From the NCBI GenBank assembly GCA_047621305.1, contig JBLHNB010000017.1:1-64000 (forward strand): a stretch of 64,000 nt of DNA, in the 5' to 3' direction. The notes under the pieces are model-generated. The model did not search any database. It saw only the letters and a list, made by a program, of their open reading frames with translations, and was not told the origin of the DNA. The DNA is from Colwellia_A sp047621305 (GTDB lineage: Bacteria; Pseudomonadota; Gammaproteobacteria; Enterobacterales; Alteromonadaceae). The translations under genes were made by a program, and so were the position numbers. Shown in pieces: positions 24,162 through 34,085 of this stretch (position 1 is its first letter; the number at the start of each line of letters is the position of its first letter).

Positions 24162-26186
24162 GTGACTGATAAAACTTCCCTTATTGTTCAGAAAGATGGA
24201 ACCCCCTATTGCCAACGTTTCGATGAAATGTATTTTGATAGTAATACTGGGTATCAGCAAAGTGAAAATATTTTTATTCATACTAATAATATTATTCAAC
24301 AACTTGTCGCATGTGAAAATGATACTTTTACTATTGCAGAAACAGGGTTTGGCACAGGGTTAACTTTTTTATTAACATTAAAAGCCTATGTAGCCGCTCA
24401 ACAATTATTAAAAATAAATAATAATCAAAAAAAATTATGCAAGCTTCATTTTATTAGTGTTGAAAAATATCCCTTAACAAAAGAAGAAATAAGCCAATCC
24501 CTGAGCATATTCCCAGAATTTAAAGCGCTTATCGCACCGCTATTATCCCAGTATCCCCGAAGTTTATTACATATAGATGTAAATGATGAAGCTCCATACC
24601 ATCAACTTGTCTTTTTATCACAACAAGTCACATTACGTTTATATTTTTGTGATGCTACGCTAGCATTAAAAAGTGTAGCCTCGCCAAAAAGTGGCGTAAT
24701 AGACACTTGGTATTTGGACGGTTTTTCACCGAATAAAAATCCAGATATGTGGAGTACAGCTCTTTTTGAGCAAATTTCCCGCCTATCAAAAGAACAAGCC
24801 AGTTTATCAACTTATACTGTGACTGAAAATGTAAAGCGTCAACTGATTAATATCGGGTTTCGTATTAAAATTATCGAGACGTTAAGTCAACAAAAACAGA
24901 TACTAAAAGCAAAATTCCAACGAAATAAAATAGCAGGAAAAAGCTATCAGATCAGACCTCAAATTAACAAACCACAACAGGTTGGCATTATAGGAGGTGG
25001 GATTGCATCGGCTTGTGCCGCTTATTTACTGACACGACAAGGTGTTAAAGTGACTTTGTATTGTCAAGAAAGTACTGTTGCGCAAGGCGCATCAAGTAAT
25101 GCTATCGGTGCTTTGTATCCTTTATTACATCAACAAAAAGATGATATGAGTGAATTCTATCAACAAGCCTTTTGGCGCGCTAAACAGCTTTATCAAGAAT
25201 TACTCGATGATGGCTTTGAGTTCTCTCATCAATGGTGTGGTTTACTCGATGTGGCTTATAAAGACTCAATAAAAAAACATCAACAGCGTTTTACAGAAAT
25301 AGCGGCTTGGCCTAAAGCGTTAATTCACAGCGTTGACAAAGAACAAGCTACAACTATCGCCAAGGTACCATTAGCCCATGGTGGTTTATTTATGCCTGAG
25401 GCGGGTTGGATAGCACCGCAAGAGCTCGTCAAACAACTATTTTCTGCGGCGGATAAAACACATAGATTAACAATAAAAAACAATCTAAAAATCAAAGAAA
25501 TCAAACAAAATAGCGATGACAGCTGGCAATTAAAAACAGATACAACACCCCATCAAGAAGCGATCTTAATTGTTTGTGGTGGTGCAGAATCGATTAAAAT
25601 AAATACGATTGAGCAATTACCTTTAACCTCAGTTAGAGGGCAAATCACTAGCATGGCAAGCAATGACCAGATAAGTAATCTCGCCACGGTAATATGCCAT
25701 AAAGGTTACTTAACCCCTGAAGATAAAGGCATTCATTGTATTGGTGCAACATTTGATAAAAATAGCTTCGACACTCAAGTGCAAACTGAACACGACCTCT
25801 ATAATTTACGTATGTTAAATGATTGTTTGCCTGGGCTTACTGATTGGCATGAAACAGATGTGGTCAGTGCCAAGGCACGTTTACGCTGCATGACGCCAGA
25901 TCATCTCCCCATGGTTGGCGCTATGCCAAATTTGACTGCACATGTTGAACATTATGCACATCTTAGAAAAGACAAAAACTGGAAATTCACAGAGCCTGCA
26001 ACCATGATTAATAATTTATATGTAATGACAGGTTTGGGGGCGCGAGGTTTATGTAGTGCGCCATTAATTAGTGATATTTTAGTCGCTGATATTTGTGGAA
26101 CACCCTACCCTGTAGACAATAAAACACTCTTTAATTTATCACCCAATCGCTTTATCATTCGAGATTTAATTAAACGAAAAATATAA
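24162..26186 (+). CDS. mnmC: Bifunctional tRNA wobble-uridine modification enzyme MnmC
   Basis: 674 residues with both MnmC activities. The N-terminal methyltransferase (about 1-245; ETGFGTGLTFLL SAM loop, WYLDGFSPNKNPDMW) makes mnm5s2U from nm5s2U. The C-terminal FAD oxidoreductase (from VGIIGGGIASACAAYLL near residue 275 to the end) removes the carboxymethyl group of cmnm5s2U. The family-typical C-terminal MTGLGARGLCSAPL is present. Start is GTG, with a weak ribosome site. It is divergent from fabB, the usual neighbour in Alteromonadales and Enterobacterales. Confidence 0.95.
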   Translation: MTDKTSLIVQKDGTPYCQRFDEMYFDSNTGYQQSENIFIHTNNIIQQLVACENDTFTIAETGFGTGLTFLLTLKAYVAAQQLLKINNNQKKLCKLHFISVEKYPLTKEEISQSLSIFPEFKALIAPLLSQYPRSLLHIDVNDEAPYHQLVFLSQQVTLRLYFCDATLALKSVASPKSGVIDTWYLDGFSPNKNPDMWSTALFEQISRLSKEQASLSTYTVTENVKRQLINIGFRIKIIETLSQQKQILKAKFQRNKIAGKSYQIRPQINKPQQVGIIGGGIASACAAYLLTRQGVKVTLYCQESTVAQGASSNAIGALYPLLHQQKDDMSEFYQQAFWRAKQLYQELLDDGFEFSHQWCGLLDVAYKDSIKKHQQRFTEIAAWPKALIHSVDKEQATTIAKVPLAHGGLFMPEAGWIAPQELVKQLFSAADKTHRLTIKNNLKIKEIKQNSDDSWQLKTDTTPHQEAILIVCGGAESIKINTIEQLPLTSVRGQITSMASNDQISNLATVICHKGYLTPEDKGIHCIGATFDKNSFDTQVQTEHDLYNLRMLNDCLPGLTDWHETDVVSAKARLRCMTPDHLPMVGAMPNLTAHVEHYAHLRKDKNWKFTEPATMINNLYVMTGLGARGLCSAPLISDILVADICGTPYPVDNKTLFNLSPNRFIIRDLIKRKI

Positions 26187-26235
26187 TCAACAAATAACCA
26201 ATTAATAACCAACAAATCATAAAAAAACTTGAAGG

Positions 26236-27510
26236 TTAAGAGCCTTTATCAGTTAAAGGTTTTGCCGCTATTAGCGGTAATTCTCCCTTATAACCTAGCG
26301 CTTGATTGATCAGCTTTGTTTTAGCCGGTTTGAACTTATTTAAGAGACTCATCCCCAGTCCTCGTAATAACTTAGGCATGCTTTGTTGTGGGGTAAATAG
26401 TTGCTTAATAGCCTCCATTGCGATTATCATTTCACTTGCTTCACTTTTACGCCAACGATTATATTGATTAAGCCCTGTCGAATTAAACCACCGGCGATTA
26501 TTCAAGCTATCCTTGTGTGCATTTTTTTCTACTTGCTCAGTAAATATTTGCGCTAATGCAGCCGCATCAAGTAAGCCTAAGTTAACACCTTGCCCAGCAA
26601 GAGGATGAATAGTATGAGCAGCATCGCCAACAAGCACAATACGTTCTTTAACAAAGTCTTGAGCACAACGCATGGTTAACGGGTGACAAAAACGCTCACT
26701 CACTAAGGTAATTTTTCCTAACTTACCATCACTTGCTGCGGTAAGTTCTTTGGAAAATTCTTCGGGTGATAAAGTGAATAACCTTTTTGCGTCATCTGGT
26801 GTCGTTGACCAAACGATTGAACATAAATTCTCATGATAAAGTGGTAGTAATGCCAAAGGTCCAGTAGATAAAAAAACTTGCCATGCGGTATTACTGTGTA
26901 CTTTTGAGCACTCGACTGTTGCGACAATCGCATGATGATCATAATCTCTAAATGTAGTTGCGATATCCATTTGTTTTTTCACCCAAGAATGCGCACCGTC
27001 AGCACCAACAACAAGTTTAGACGTGATCGGCATTTGACTATTTTGAGAGGAATTAAAACTAATAAATACTTCACTATCGCCCATACTAAGACTACTCAGT
27101 GTAAAATCAGTGAAAAAGGTAATTGCTGAGTCTTGTTGTGCTTTTTCCCACAACGCATTACGAATAACCTTGTTTTCTATAATCCAGCCTAACTGTTCAA
27201 TGGCCGGTATATGTTCGACATCCTCTAAAGAAAAATCTAACTGCCCATAGCCCGCTTTATCCCATATATGCATATGTTGATATGGCTGTGAACGTTGTGC
27301 TTGAATTAATGACCATACATCTAAGTTTTCAAAAATTTGCTGGCTAGCGGCATTAATTGCACTGACACGAACTTCTGGCTGTGCTGTTAATTCACTCACC
27401 GCAGAGGATTCTACAATCGCAACGGTTAATGCCGTTGATTTTCGAATAGCCAACGCCAGTGTTAACCCAACCATGCCACCACCAACAATTAAGATATCAA
27501 ATTTTTGCAT
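26236..27510 (-). CDS. ubiI: Ubiquinone biosynthesis C5-hydroxylase UbiI (VisC)
   Basis: 424 residues, FAD-dependent monooxygenase that hydroxylates C5 of the polyprenylphenol ring on the way to ubiquinone. Dinucleotide loop VGGGMVGLTLAL, the UbiI-like RVSAINAASQQIFENLDVW, DG fingerprint VVGADGAHSWVKKQ and the second FAD motif VLVGDAAHTIHPLAGQGVNLG are all present. The RVSAINAAS block and alignment along the length favour UbiI over UbiF. It is the last gene of the ygfB-pepP-ubiH-ubiI row (69-base gap from ubiH). Confidence 0.93.
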   Translation of the reverse strand: MQKFDILIVGGGMVGLTLALAIRKSTALTVAIVESSAVSELTAQPEVRVSAINAASQQIFENLDVWSLIQAQRSQPYQHMHIWDKAGYGQLDFSLEDVEHIPAIEQLGWIIENKVIRNALWEKAQQDSAITFFTDFTLSSLSMGDSEVFISFNSSQNSQMPITSKLVVGADGAHSWVKKQMDIATTFRDYDHHAIVATVECSKVHSNTAWQVFLSTGPLALLPLYHENLCSIVWSTTPDDAKRLFTLSPEEFSKELTAASDGKLGKITLVSERFCHPLTMRCAQDFVKERIVLVGDAAHTIHPLAGQGVNLGLLDAAALAQIFTEQVEKNAHKDSLNNRRWFNSTGLNQYNRWRKSEASEMIIAMEAIKQLFTPQQSMPKLLRGLGMSLLNKFKPAKTKLINQALGYKGELPLIAAKPLTDKGS

Positions 27511-27579
27511 GTTTACTTGTTACTCTTCTTCGAAATAGTTTTAATAAATCATTAACTTAAGTTGAATTACATTAAAAAA

Positions 27580-28800
27580 TTAATAACCCATGGTCTTTTT
27601 TACCAAGTCAGCTTTTATTGGTGATAGATAATTGAGCATTTTAAGTCCGATGTTACGTCCAGCCACCATAGGAGCTAACTGATTTGAAAATAAGGTAACT
27701 AACGAGTCCGTTAATGATATTACCTGTTGATGATCTTTTTCGCGTTGCTGGGCATAAGCACTTAATAACGAAAACAAACCTATGTCCTGCTGCTGATCAA
27801 GTGCCATTTTAATCACTGCAGTTAATTGCTGAACATCTCGTAGCCCTAAATTAAAACCTTGGCCCGCAATGGGATGAATCGTATGTGCTGCATTACCAAG
27901 TAACACCGTACGATGGTAAACTTGCTCTTGTGCCTGTACCAACTTAAGTGGATAAACATGACGTTTTCCTACTTGAGTAATACCGCCTAACCAACTGCCA
28001 AAGTTACTTTCTAATGTCTGCTTAAACTCATCATCATTTAATGACAACATTTCATCGGCAAGCTCAGGTGTTAAAGTCCAGACCAAAGAACAACGATGTT
28101 CCCCTTCCTTAATTGTAGAAAGAGGTAACATTGCAATAGGACCAGTATCAGTAAAACGTTCATAAGCTATGTTATTATGGGCATTAACCGTAGCAACATT
28201 GGTAATTAAGGCTGATTGTCCATAGCAAGTTTCCGTCATTTTGATGTTAGCTAATTTTCGACATATTGAATTGGCGCCATCGCAACCTATCAGCAAATTT
28301 GCGAATAAGGACTGGCCTGACGATAACATAATATTTACACTCTCTTCTTGCCAGTTAACGCTAGTAATATTATCTGGTGCAAACCACGAAACATTATTAA
28401 ATATCTTATTTTTATTCGCTAACACTGTAAGTAATGACTTACCAACTAAAGCCATACCAATGACATAACCTAAGGCGGACACATCATATTCTTTTGCGTA
28501 TATACGCGCTTTTCCATAATGTTCGCGGTCTGAAATATGAATAGTTTCTATTGCTTGAACATCATTTTTTAGTCCTTGCCATGCTCCCACTTTTTCTAAA
28601 TAGTCAGCCGAACCATGAGATAACGCTAAAACACGGTCGTCAAACGTTAAATTGTGGTTTTTTAGGATCGGACTTGCTTCAACAATAGCAATTGATAACG
28701 GTGTTCCGTCAGCATGGTGTAAATCAGCAAGGCTTAATGCCATCAAACATCCGGACAATCCTCCCCCAGATATAACAACATCAAATGTGTCAGTTTTCAC
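27580..28800 (-). CDS. ubiH: Ubiquinone biosynthesis hydroxylase UbiH
   Basis: 406 residues, FAD monooxygenase for the C1 hydroxylation of 2-polyprenyl-6-methoxyphenol. It shows the loop ISGGGLSGCLMALSL, the UbiH-typical LTFDDRVLALSHGSADYLEK, IGCDGANSICRK and VLLGNAAHTIHPIAGQGFNLGLRD. Note Asn in place of the usual Asp in the GNAAH motif, as in other UbiH proteins. It lies between pepP (27-base gap) and ubiI, an arrangement kept from E. coli to Colwellia, so the three are likely co-transcribed. Confidence 0.94.
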   Translation of the reverse strand: MKTDTFDVVISGGGLSGCLMALSLADLHHADGTPLSIAIVEASPILKNHNLTFDDRVLALSHGSADYLEKVGAWQGLKNDVQAIETIHISDREHYGKARIYAKEYDVSALGYVIGMALVGKSLLTVLANKNKIFNNVSWFAPDNITSVNWQEESVNIMLSSGQSLFANLLIGCDGANSICRKLANIKMTETCYGQSALITNVATVNAHNNIAYERFTDTGPIAMLPLSTIKEGEHRCSLVWTLTPELADEMLSLNDDEFKQTLESNFGSWLGGITQVGKRHVYPLKLVQAQEQVYHRTVLLGNAAHTIHPIAGQGFNLGLRDVQQLTAVIKMALDQQQDIGLFSLLSAYAQQREKDHQQVISLTDSLVTLFSNQLAPMVAGRNIGLKMLNYLSPIKADLVKKTMGY

Positions 28801-28827
28801 GTCAATTTCTCTTCAGTCAGCTTAGCG

Positions 28828-30195
28828 CTATTTGCTCAACTTAGCATCGGCCATTAAACGCTCAATAGCGCTTATCGATTTGGGCGCATTAATCGTTAAA
28901 TTTTCATAGCCTTGTTCAGTAACCAATATATTATCTTCTATACGAATACCGATACCACGCCACTTCTCATCAACACGGGTATCATTTAACGGAATATATA
29001 AACCCGGTTCAATAGTCATCACCATACCTGTTTCAAAAGCTCGTAGCTGTTGCCTCGCATCATTACTTTGATAATCACCAACATCATGAACATCAAGACC
29101 AAGCCAGTGCCCTAACCCATGGATAAAGTATTGTTTACACGCTTTATCTTTTATTAACATTTTTAAATCGCCCGATAAAATACCTAGTTCTAATAAACCT
29201 TTGGTCAAGAACTCACAGGTAAAAGTATTTAATTGGGAAAAATTTACGTTAGGCTTAATCTGTTCGATGACTTTATTTTGTACATCTAAAACCAATTGAT
29301 AAAGTACTTTTTGTTCAGAAGAGAACTTGCCATTAACAGGAAAGGTACGTGTGATGTCTGCAGCATAACCTGCTAATTCACCACCGGCATCAATCAGTAA
29401 TAATTCGCCATCACGCAAGACATCGTCATTATTAGTGTAATGTAAAATATTAGCGTTATCACCGCCGGCAACAATGCTGGCATAAGCAGGAAAACGAGCA
29501 CCATGTTGAGCAAACTCATGTAATATTTCAGCTTCTATCTGGTATTCAAATTTTCCAATAGAGGTTCTTTCCATGGCTCGTAGATGAGCACCACAACTGA
29601 TATTATTAACTTGTCGCATAATATCGAGCTCTGCTTCACTTTTAATTAAACGCATTTCATCAATAACTGAGGCACAGTCGATTAACGCATGAGGCGCAAT
29701 AACCCCCAGCCTAACTTTTGCTTTTACTGACACCAACCACTGAGATATTTGTTGACCAAAAGTTTGATACTCACCAAAACCTTGCGTCTCACTAAAACAG
29801 TAATGTAATTGTTTGGCACCGTTTAAACGTGCTAGTAATATTTCATCGCACTCATCTAACGTATAACTTTGATCAAAGCCATAATCTTTTATCGCATTTT
29901 CTTGGCCAATACGCCGACCATGCCAAACTTCCTGTAAAGGGTCTTTTGCTCGACAAAACAAAACACTCTGCTGTTCATTATCATTGTCTTTAATGAGCAC
30001 CAGTAATGCATCAGGTTCATTAAAGCCGGAGAGGTAATAAAAGTTTTTGTTTTGACAAAATGGATATTCAGTATCATTACTGCGTGTTACTTCCTTTGCT
30101 GCAGGAAAAAACGCAATACTGCCTGTAGGCATACTTGCCAACACGTTTAATCGACGAGTTTGAAATTCTTCAATATTTAATAAAGTATGCTTCAC
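28828..30195 (-). CDS. pepP: Xaa-Pro aminopeptidase II
   Basis: 455 residues, cytoplasmic Mn-dependent M24B peptidase that releases an N-terminal residue when proline is second. Pita-bread fold ligands: the two Asp in LLIDAGGELAGYAADITRTF, His in HGLGHWLGLDVHD, Glu in TIEPGLYIP and Glu in IRIEDNILVT. The N-terminal domain (PFCQNKNFYYLSGFNEPDALLVL) matches AMP_N. It lies between ygfB (59-base gap) and ubiH, the conserved order in gammaproteobacteria. Confidence 0.95.
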   Translation of the reverse strand: MKHTLLNIEEFQTRRLNVLASMPTGSIAFFPAAKEVTRSNDTEYPFCQNKNFYYLSGFNEPDALLVLIKDNDNEQQSVLFCRAKDPLQEVWHGRRIGQENAIKDYGFDQSYTLDECDEILLARLNGAKQLHYCFSETQGFGEYQTFGQQISQWLVSVKAKVRLGVIAPHALIDCASVIDEMRLIKSEAELDIMRQVNNISCGAHLRAMERTSIGKFEYQIEAEILHEFAQHGARFPAYASIVAGGDNANILHYTNNDDVLRDGELLLIDAGGELAGYAADITRTFPVNGKFSSEQKVLYQLVLDVQNKVIEQIKPNVNFSQLNTFTCEFLTKGLLELGILSGDLKMLIKDKACKQYFIHGLGHWLGLDVHDVGDYQSNDARQQLRAFETGMVMTIEPGLYIPLNDTRVDEKWRGIGIRIEDNILVTEQGYENLTINAPKSISAIERLMADAKLSK

Positions 30196-30254
30196 GGACT
30201 TTCCCTTGGCGCTGATATTTTTTACTGATGCTTTTCACGATTAACAGTCAAAAC

Positions 30255-30824
30255 TTAATGTAATGTTTCTGACTTGTTATGCTCTTCAGGGAGTATACCT
30301 AGTTCAGTAAAACATAATAATGCAGAAATTCGAACATACTCTGAAATTTCATAATAGGCTTGTTCTGTACTTTCATCTTCTTCCATTTCATCTGATAAAT
30401 TAGCAATTTCAACAAAATCATTTAAAACTTCTTTAACGTCGTCAGACAATACCGTTGCTTTATTTTGTTGTAGACCAAAACCTAAGTTGAAACCTTGTAC
30501 CCAAACACCCAGCGCATTACCACGTTCAATAATTGAATCATCATCGTCTGGCAACATTAATTGAAAGCTATATGAGTCATCAAGAATATCTTGCCATAAT
30601 TGTGCAAATAGCGTTTTAATAACAACTTTTACTGCCTTTGGTAAGCCTTCACTATTATTTAGCATGTCATTAACCATACCAAGATAGTCAGTACCTTCAA
30701 AAGCGTAACCAGCACAGACCAAACCAGTTAATACACCGTGAATTTCAGCAGCATGTGCTTCGACACTTTCAGTGGTAAGAATGGCTTGTACAGAGGAAAA
30801 ATCAAGAGCAGTTTGTTCAGTCAT
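30255..30824 (-). CDS. ygfB: UPF0149 family protein YgfB
   Basis: 189-residue helical, acidic protein. The family signature appears as ESVEAHAAEIHGVLTGLVCAGYAF and LGVWVQGFNLGFGLQQ. No enzymatic activity is known; in Pseudomonas aeruginosa the homologue affects the AlpA/ampDh3 system and beta-lactam response. First gene of the ygfB-pepP-ubiH-ubiI unit and divergent from zapA, exactly as in E. coli. Confidence 0.92.
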   Translation of the reverse strand: MTEQTALDFSSVQAILTTESVEAHAAEIHGVLTGLVCAGYAFEGTDYLGMVNDMLNNSEGLPKAVKVVIKTLFAQLWQDILDDSYSFQLMLPDDDDSIIERGNALGVWVQGFNLGFGLQQNKATVLSDDVKEVLNDFVEIANLSDEMEEDESTEQAYYEISEYVRISALLCFTELGILPEEHNKSETLH

Positions 30825-31040
30825 AAAATATTAAATAGTAAAGTCAAATTATACTTATATCTTAACATTGAGCCGACATATACCCAAGCGACTTAAAAAT
30901 ACTTCTTTACACCATATCAAGTATTTGATGATGAAGCTAAAAAAGCCTAAATGTTCAATCAATTAGGTTGCATAGATAAGGTTGCACCGTTATAGTGCCA
31001 TGATATATACCCGTTACTATAATTGAAATATTTTTACTCA

Positions 31041-31352
31041 ATGAGCCAACATCACGTTACCGTTAATATTGCTAATCGCAAATTAAAAATTGCCTGCCCT
31101 GTAGGTAAAGAAAGTGCGCTTATATCGGCAGCAAGTGAAGTCAGTGATCGTATTGAACAATCGGGATTTAAAAATAAAGCAACTAATACACCAGAACAAA
31201 GCATGTTAATGGCGGCTTTAAATTTAGCAAATGAATTACTCGATCTACGTAAACAAGTAGAACGTGAACGTCAGGAAAATCAAAGTAAAATTGAATTGCT
31301 GCAATCAACTATCGAACAAGCCATGCTACCTCGCCACAACAAACAAGCATAG
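31041..31352 (+). CDS. zapA: Cell division protein ZapA
   Basis: 103 residues. Binds and bundles FtsZ filaments at midcell. The N-terminal globular part (HHVTVNIANRKLKIACPVGKESAL) is followed by the long coiled-coil helix from about residue 55 (TPEQSMLMAALNLANELLDLRKQVERERQE). ATG 31041 is preferred to an upstream TTG at 31023. 6S RNA follows 144 bases downstream, as in E. coli. Confidence 0.93.
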   Translation: MSQHHVTVNIANRKLKIACPVGKESALISAASEVSDRIEQSGFKNKATNTPEQSMLMAALNLANELLDLRKQVERERQENQSKIELLQSTIEQAMLPRHNKQA

Positions 31353-31483
31353 TTAGTTAGCGTTTTGGTAATATTTCTGTTAAATCCCCCCTGAACTACA
31401 CCGTTTCCTCTAATAAAAGCTTAAATAAACAACGGTTAAACCTAAATAGTGATAAAAGTCTTAATTGATCCGTTAATATTAGC

Positions 31484-31489
31484 TATAAT
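31484..31489 (+). promoter_or_regulatory. 6S RNA promoter -10 box
   Basis: A perfect TATAAT lies 7-9 bases before the presumed 6S RNA 5' end. A TTAATT at 31461-31466, 17 bases upstream, is a weak -35. Confidence 0.55.
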
Positions 31490-31495
31490 AGTTAA

Positions 31496-31678
31496 GTCTT
31501 CTGGGGTGTTTGTTAGTAAACTCTGTCCGTGAGCCGATAAGTTTTATTTTAGGAAGTCCAGCATTAGCTATTGTGCAAGCCCGGCTCGTATCGGGAAGCC
31601 TACGGATTTTGCGCGATTTCCGCCTTGAACACCCGGTGTTCAAGGACTTAGCTTTACTACGGCACCTTGGAAGCATTT
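31496..31678 (+). ncRNA. ssrS: 6S RNA
   Basis: About 183 nt regulatory RNA that mimics an open promoter and sequesters sigma70 RNA polymerase in stationary phase. The closing stem pairs CTTCTGGGGTG (31498-31508) with CACCTTGGAAG (31663-31673) using G-U pairs. Conserved landmarks include GTCCGTGAGCCGATA in the 5' half and the hairpin CCTTGAACAC/GTGTTCAAGG (31623-31645), which matches the E. coli CCTTGAACC...GGTTCAAGG element. Position right after zapA is the conserved gammaproteobacterial location. Exact ends are estimated. The usual downstream gene fau (ygfA) is missing; a transporter on the other strand takes its place. Confidence 0.9.
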
Positions 31679-31743
31679 TCTTTTCTCCATACCTCCAGTA
31701 ACATCAATAAACCAAGTTGATCACATCATTATTTTATTTGCTG

Positions 31744-32988
31744 TTAGCTCACCACCTCTTCAACTTTAAATGCATCAAAATCAGGTCTCGGTAATCGATG
31801 TAAGATAGAGTAAAAATAAATAACCACAAAACATAGAGCCGCGGCGCCCGCAAATAACCAACTTGCTCCTAGTGTATCTAAAATAATACCGCCACCTAAA
31901 GGAGCAAACGCAAAGCCTAATGAATAAAATGAAGCCGCGCCAAAATAAGCGCCACGTAAATGGCTTGGTGCTAAACGGTCAATATGTACATTCATCGTTG
32001 GAAACAAAATGGCTTCCGCTAAGCTCATCACCATAACAGCACCAATCCACCCCCAAAAGAATTCAAGCGGGTTAACCGCAAACCAAAACTGTGAACACGC
32101 CAATAAAATCAAACCAATTTGAATACGTTTTTCTAAAGCCATAGCTGACATCATTTTTAATAATAAAAACTGACAGCTCACTATAAGTAATGAATTAGCC
32201 ACTATCATCGAAGATATCAATAGCAATAAATCTGGCACTTCGGCTCGGGTTAAATATTGAATTAATGATGAATCCATTTGCCCATAAATGAACATACAAA
32301 GCACATTAGAAAAAATTAAACACTGTAATAATTTATCTTGTTTTAAAATACTTAATGTTGTTTTAAATTGGCTCTTTGTTGGTTTATATTCGCGCTTAAT
32401 AACGCCGTGCTTCTTAAAACCCCAAGTCAATACGACTAAAAATAGGGCAAATGCTCCAGCAGTAAGGTAAAAGCTTGATTGTTGCCCCGTTAAGCCCAGC
32501 CAAATACCCGCCATTGGCCCGATAGCCGCTCCTGCATTAACAACAAAATACCGTGATTGCATTGCTAACTCTCGCGTTTTCATATCAGATACAATGTCAC
32601 CAATAAGTGCCGATGTTGGCGGCTCCCACAGTGCTTTTGCAATAGAACATAAAGTAATAACAATAACATAACCTGTCATTGTCTCGGTTTGAGCGAGTAG
32701 AGTGAAAGAAATAACGTATAAACAACCACTGGCATACATTAATTGATGACGACCAAAACGGTCAGAAAGTGTGCCGCCAATAAATCCTATTAATACCGAT
32801 ATTATTGCTGCAGATGATAATATCAAGCCAACTTCAGTGGCTGAAATACCAAACCTTTCATACAAAATAACCGCTAAAAATGGCCAGACCATATAAAAGC
32901 TACCACGGGTAATAAAAGCGCCAAATAAGATAATCCACATCAAGAGAGGAAACGTTTTTATTCGCTGTAAACTCACATCGCTTTGCAT
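31744..32988 (-). CDS. MFS transporter (MdtH/YdeE-like)
   Basis: 414-residue inner-membrane transporter with about 12 hydrophobic helices. The loop 2-3 signature reads GGTLSDRFGRHQLMYASG, and the loop 8-9 region GGGIILDTLGASWLF is the second-half counterpart. Substrate cannot be read; the group often exports drugs or metabolites. The frame runs upstream to 33045, but ATG 32988 with GAGG seven bases before is the natural start. It sits convergent to 6S RNA and divergent from murI. Confidence 0.85.
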   Translation of the reverse strand: MQSDVSLQRIKTFPLLMWIILFGAFITRGSFYMVWPFLAVILYERFGISATEVGLILSSAAIISVLIGFIGGTLSDRFGRHQLMYASGCLYVISFTLLAQTETMTGYVIVITLCSIAKALWEPPTSALIGDIVSDMKTRELAMQSRYFVVNAGAAIGPMAGIWLGLTGQQSSFYLTAGAFALFLVVLTWGFKKHGVIKREYKPTKSQFKTTLSILKQDKLLQCLIFSNVLCMFIYGQMDSSLIQYLTRAEVPDLLLLISSMIVANSLLIVSCQFLLLKMMSAMALEKRIQIGLILLACSQFWFAVNPLEFFWGWIGAVMVMSLAEAILFPTMNVHIDRLAPSHLRGAYFGAASFYSLGFAFAPLGGGIILDTLGASWLFAGAAALCFVVIYFYSILHRLPRPDFDAFKVEEVVS

Positions 32989-33176
32989 GAAAACCTCGGG
33001 GAAAGTGACGACTAACCGTTTAATGATGAGTAAAAAAAACACCATTAAACTGATACATTATATAAAGGAAATACTTTGTATATTAATTCGGCCTAAATTA
33101 ACACCTTTACTTTTGTTTGAAAAATCAATATAAAGCTCAAAGAAGTCACTAGAATACTTAATAAAAACTATGATGT

Positions 33177-33986
33177 ATGACAATTAGCCAAGTAAGTAAA
33201 ACTAATCAAGTACCGATAGGTATCTTCGACTCCGGCGTAGGTGGGCTATCCATTGCAAAGTGTATATCAATGCATTTACCCAACGAACAGCTAATTTATA
33301 TCGCAGATACAAAATTTTCTCCCTATGGTGACAAGTCAACAGCCTTCATTCAACAACGAGTGAATTTCCTCACTGAACGGCTCATTAGCTTAAATTGTAA
33401 AACAATCATTATTGCTTGTAATACTGCAACGCTAGCAGCAATTGAGCCACTACGAAAACAAGTATCTATTCCAATTATTGGTGTTGAACCCGCAATAAAG
33501 CCTGCTGTCCAATTAAGTAAAACAAAAAAAGTCGCTATTTTAACCACAGCGTCAACAGCGAAAAACACGCGATTTATCTCCTTAATAAAACAACACAAAC
33601 AAGATGCGCAAATATTTATTCAACCTTGCCCAGGTTTAGTTGAACTTATTGAACAAGGTTTATTAGTCAGTAAACAATGCGAAACCCTCTTAATTAAATA
33701 TTTAACCCCCTTATTGACGGAAAATATTGATACCTTAGTTTTAGGTTGCACTCATTATCCTTTTTTAATTGATCAAATAAAAAAAATTGTGGGTGAACAG
33801 GTTCATGTAATGGAAACCGCACTGCCGGTAACACAGCAATTAAAAAGACAAATAACAAAATATGATTTAGCGACAACAAGTAAGCAGTTAGGTGGCATAT
33901 CTAGCTATAGCTCCAATTATTCACTTCAACAAAATTTACTGATGTCGCAACTATGGCAAGGAAAAATAGAGCTACAGCCCCTATAA
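33177..33986 (+). CDS. murI: Glutamate racemase
   Basis: 269 residues. Converts L- to D-glutamate for peptidoglycan. The substrate loop IGIFDSGVGGLSIAK is at the N-terminus. The two catalytic Cys are Cys81 (IIIACNTATLAAI) and Cys191 (LVLGCTHYPFL). Standard length. It is monocistronic in appearance, with a metK leader carrying MetJ-like boxes starting 24 bases after its stop. Confidence 0.95.
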   Translation: MTISQVSKTNQVPIGIFDSGVGGLSIAKCISMHLPNEQLIYIADTKFSPYGDKSTAFIQQRVNFLTERLISLNCKTIIIACNTATLAAIEPLRKQVSIPIIGVEPAIKPAVQLSKTKKVAILTTASTAKNTRFISLIKQHKQDAQIFIQPCPGLVELIEQGLLVSKQCETLLIKYLTPLLTENIDTLVLGCTHYPFLIDQIKKIVGEQVHVMETALPVTQQLKRQITKYDLATTSKQLGGISSYSSNYSLQQNLLMSQLWQGKIELQPL

Positions 33987-34009
33987 ATATTTTATTTTGC
34001 ATTTATTTA

Positions 34010-34033
34010 AGCCGTTTAGCCGTCTAGGCGTAA
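34010..34033 (+). promoter_or_regulatory. Three tandem met-box-like octamers (MetJ operator candidate)
   Basis: Consecutive octamers AGCCGTTT, AGCCGTCT and AGGCGTAA match the MetJ met box AGACGTCT at 6, 7 and 5 of 8 positions, with no spacing between them as MetJ requires. They lie about 140 bases upstream of metK, a classic MetJ target repressed when S-adenosylmethionine is plentiful. Confidence 0.65.
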
Positions 34034-34085
34034 AAAAATCTATGCAAAAATTCACTAAGCGGTTAAACTTGGTGCATATATCGAG

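Noticed and set aside
31353..31743. Two short overlapping frames (63-65 codons) on both strands
   Set aside because: They lie within the 6S RNA gene, whose structure explains the sequence.
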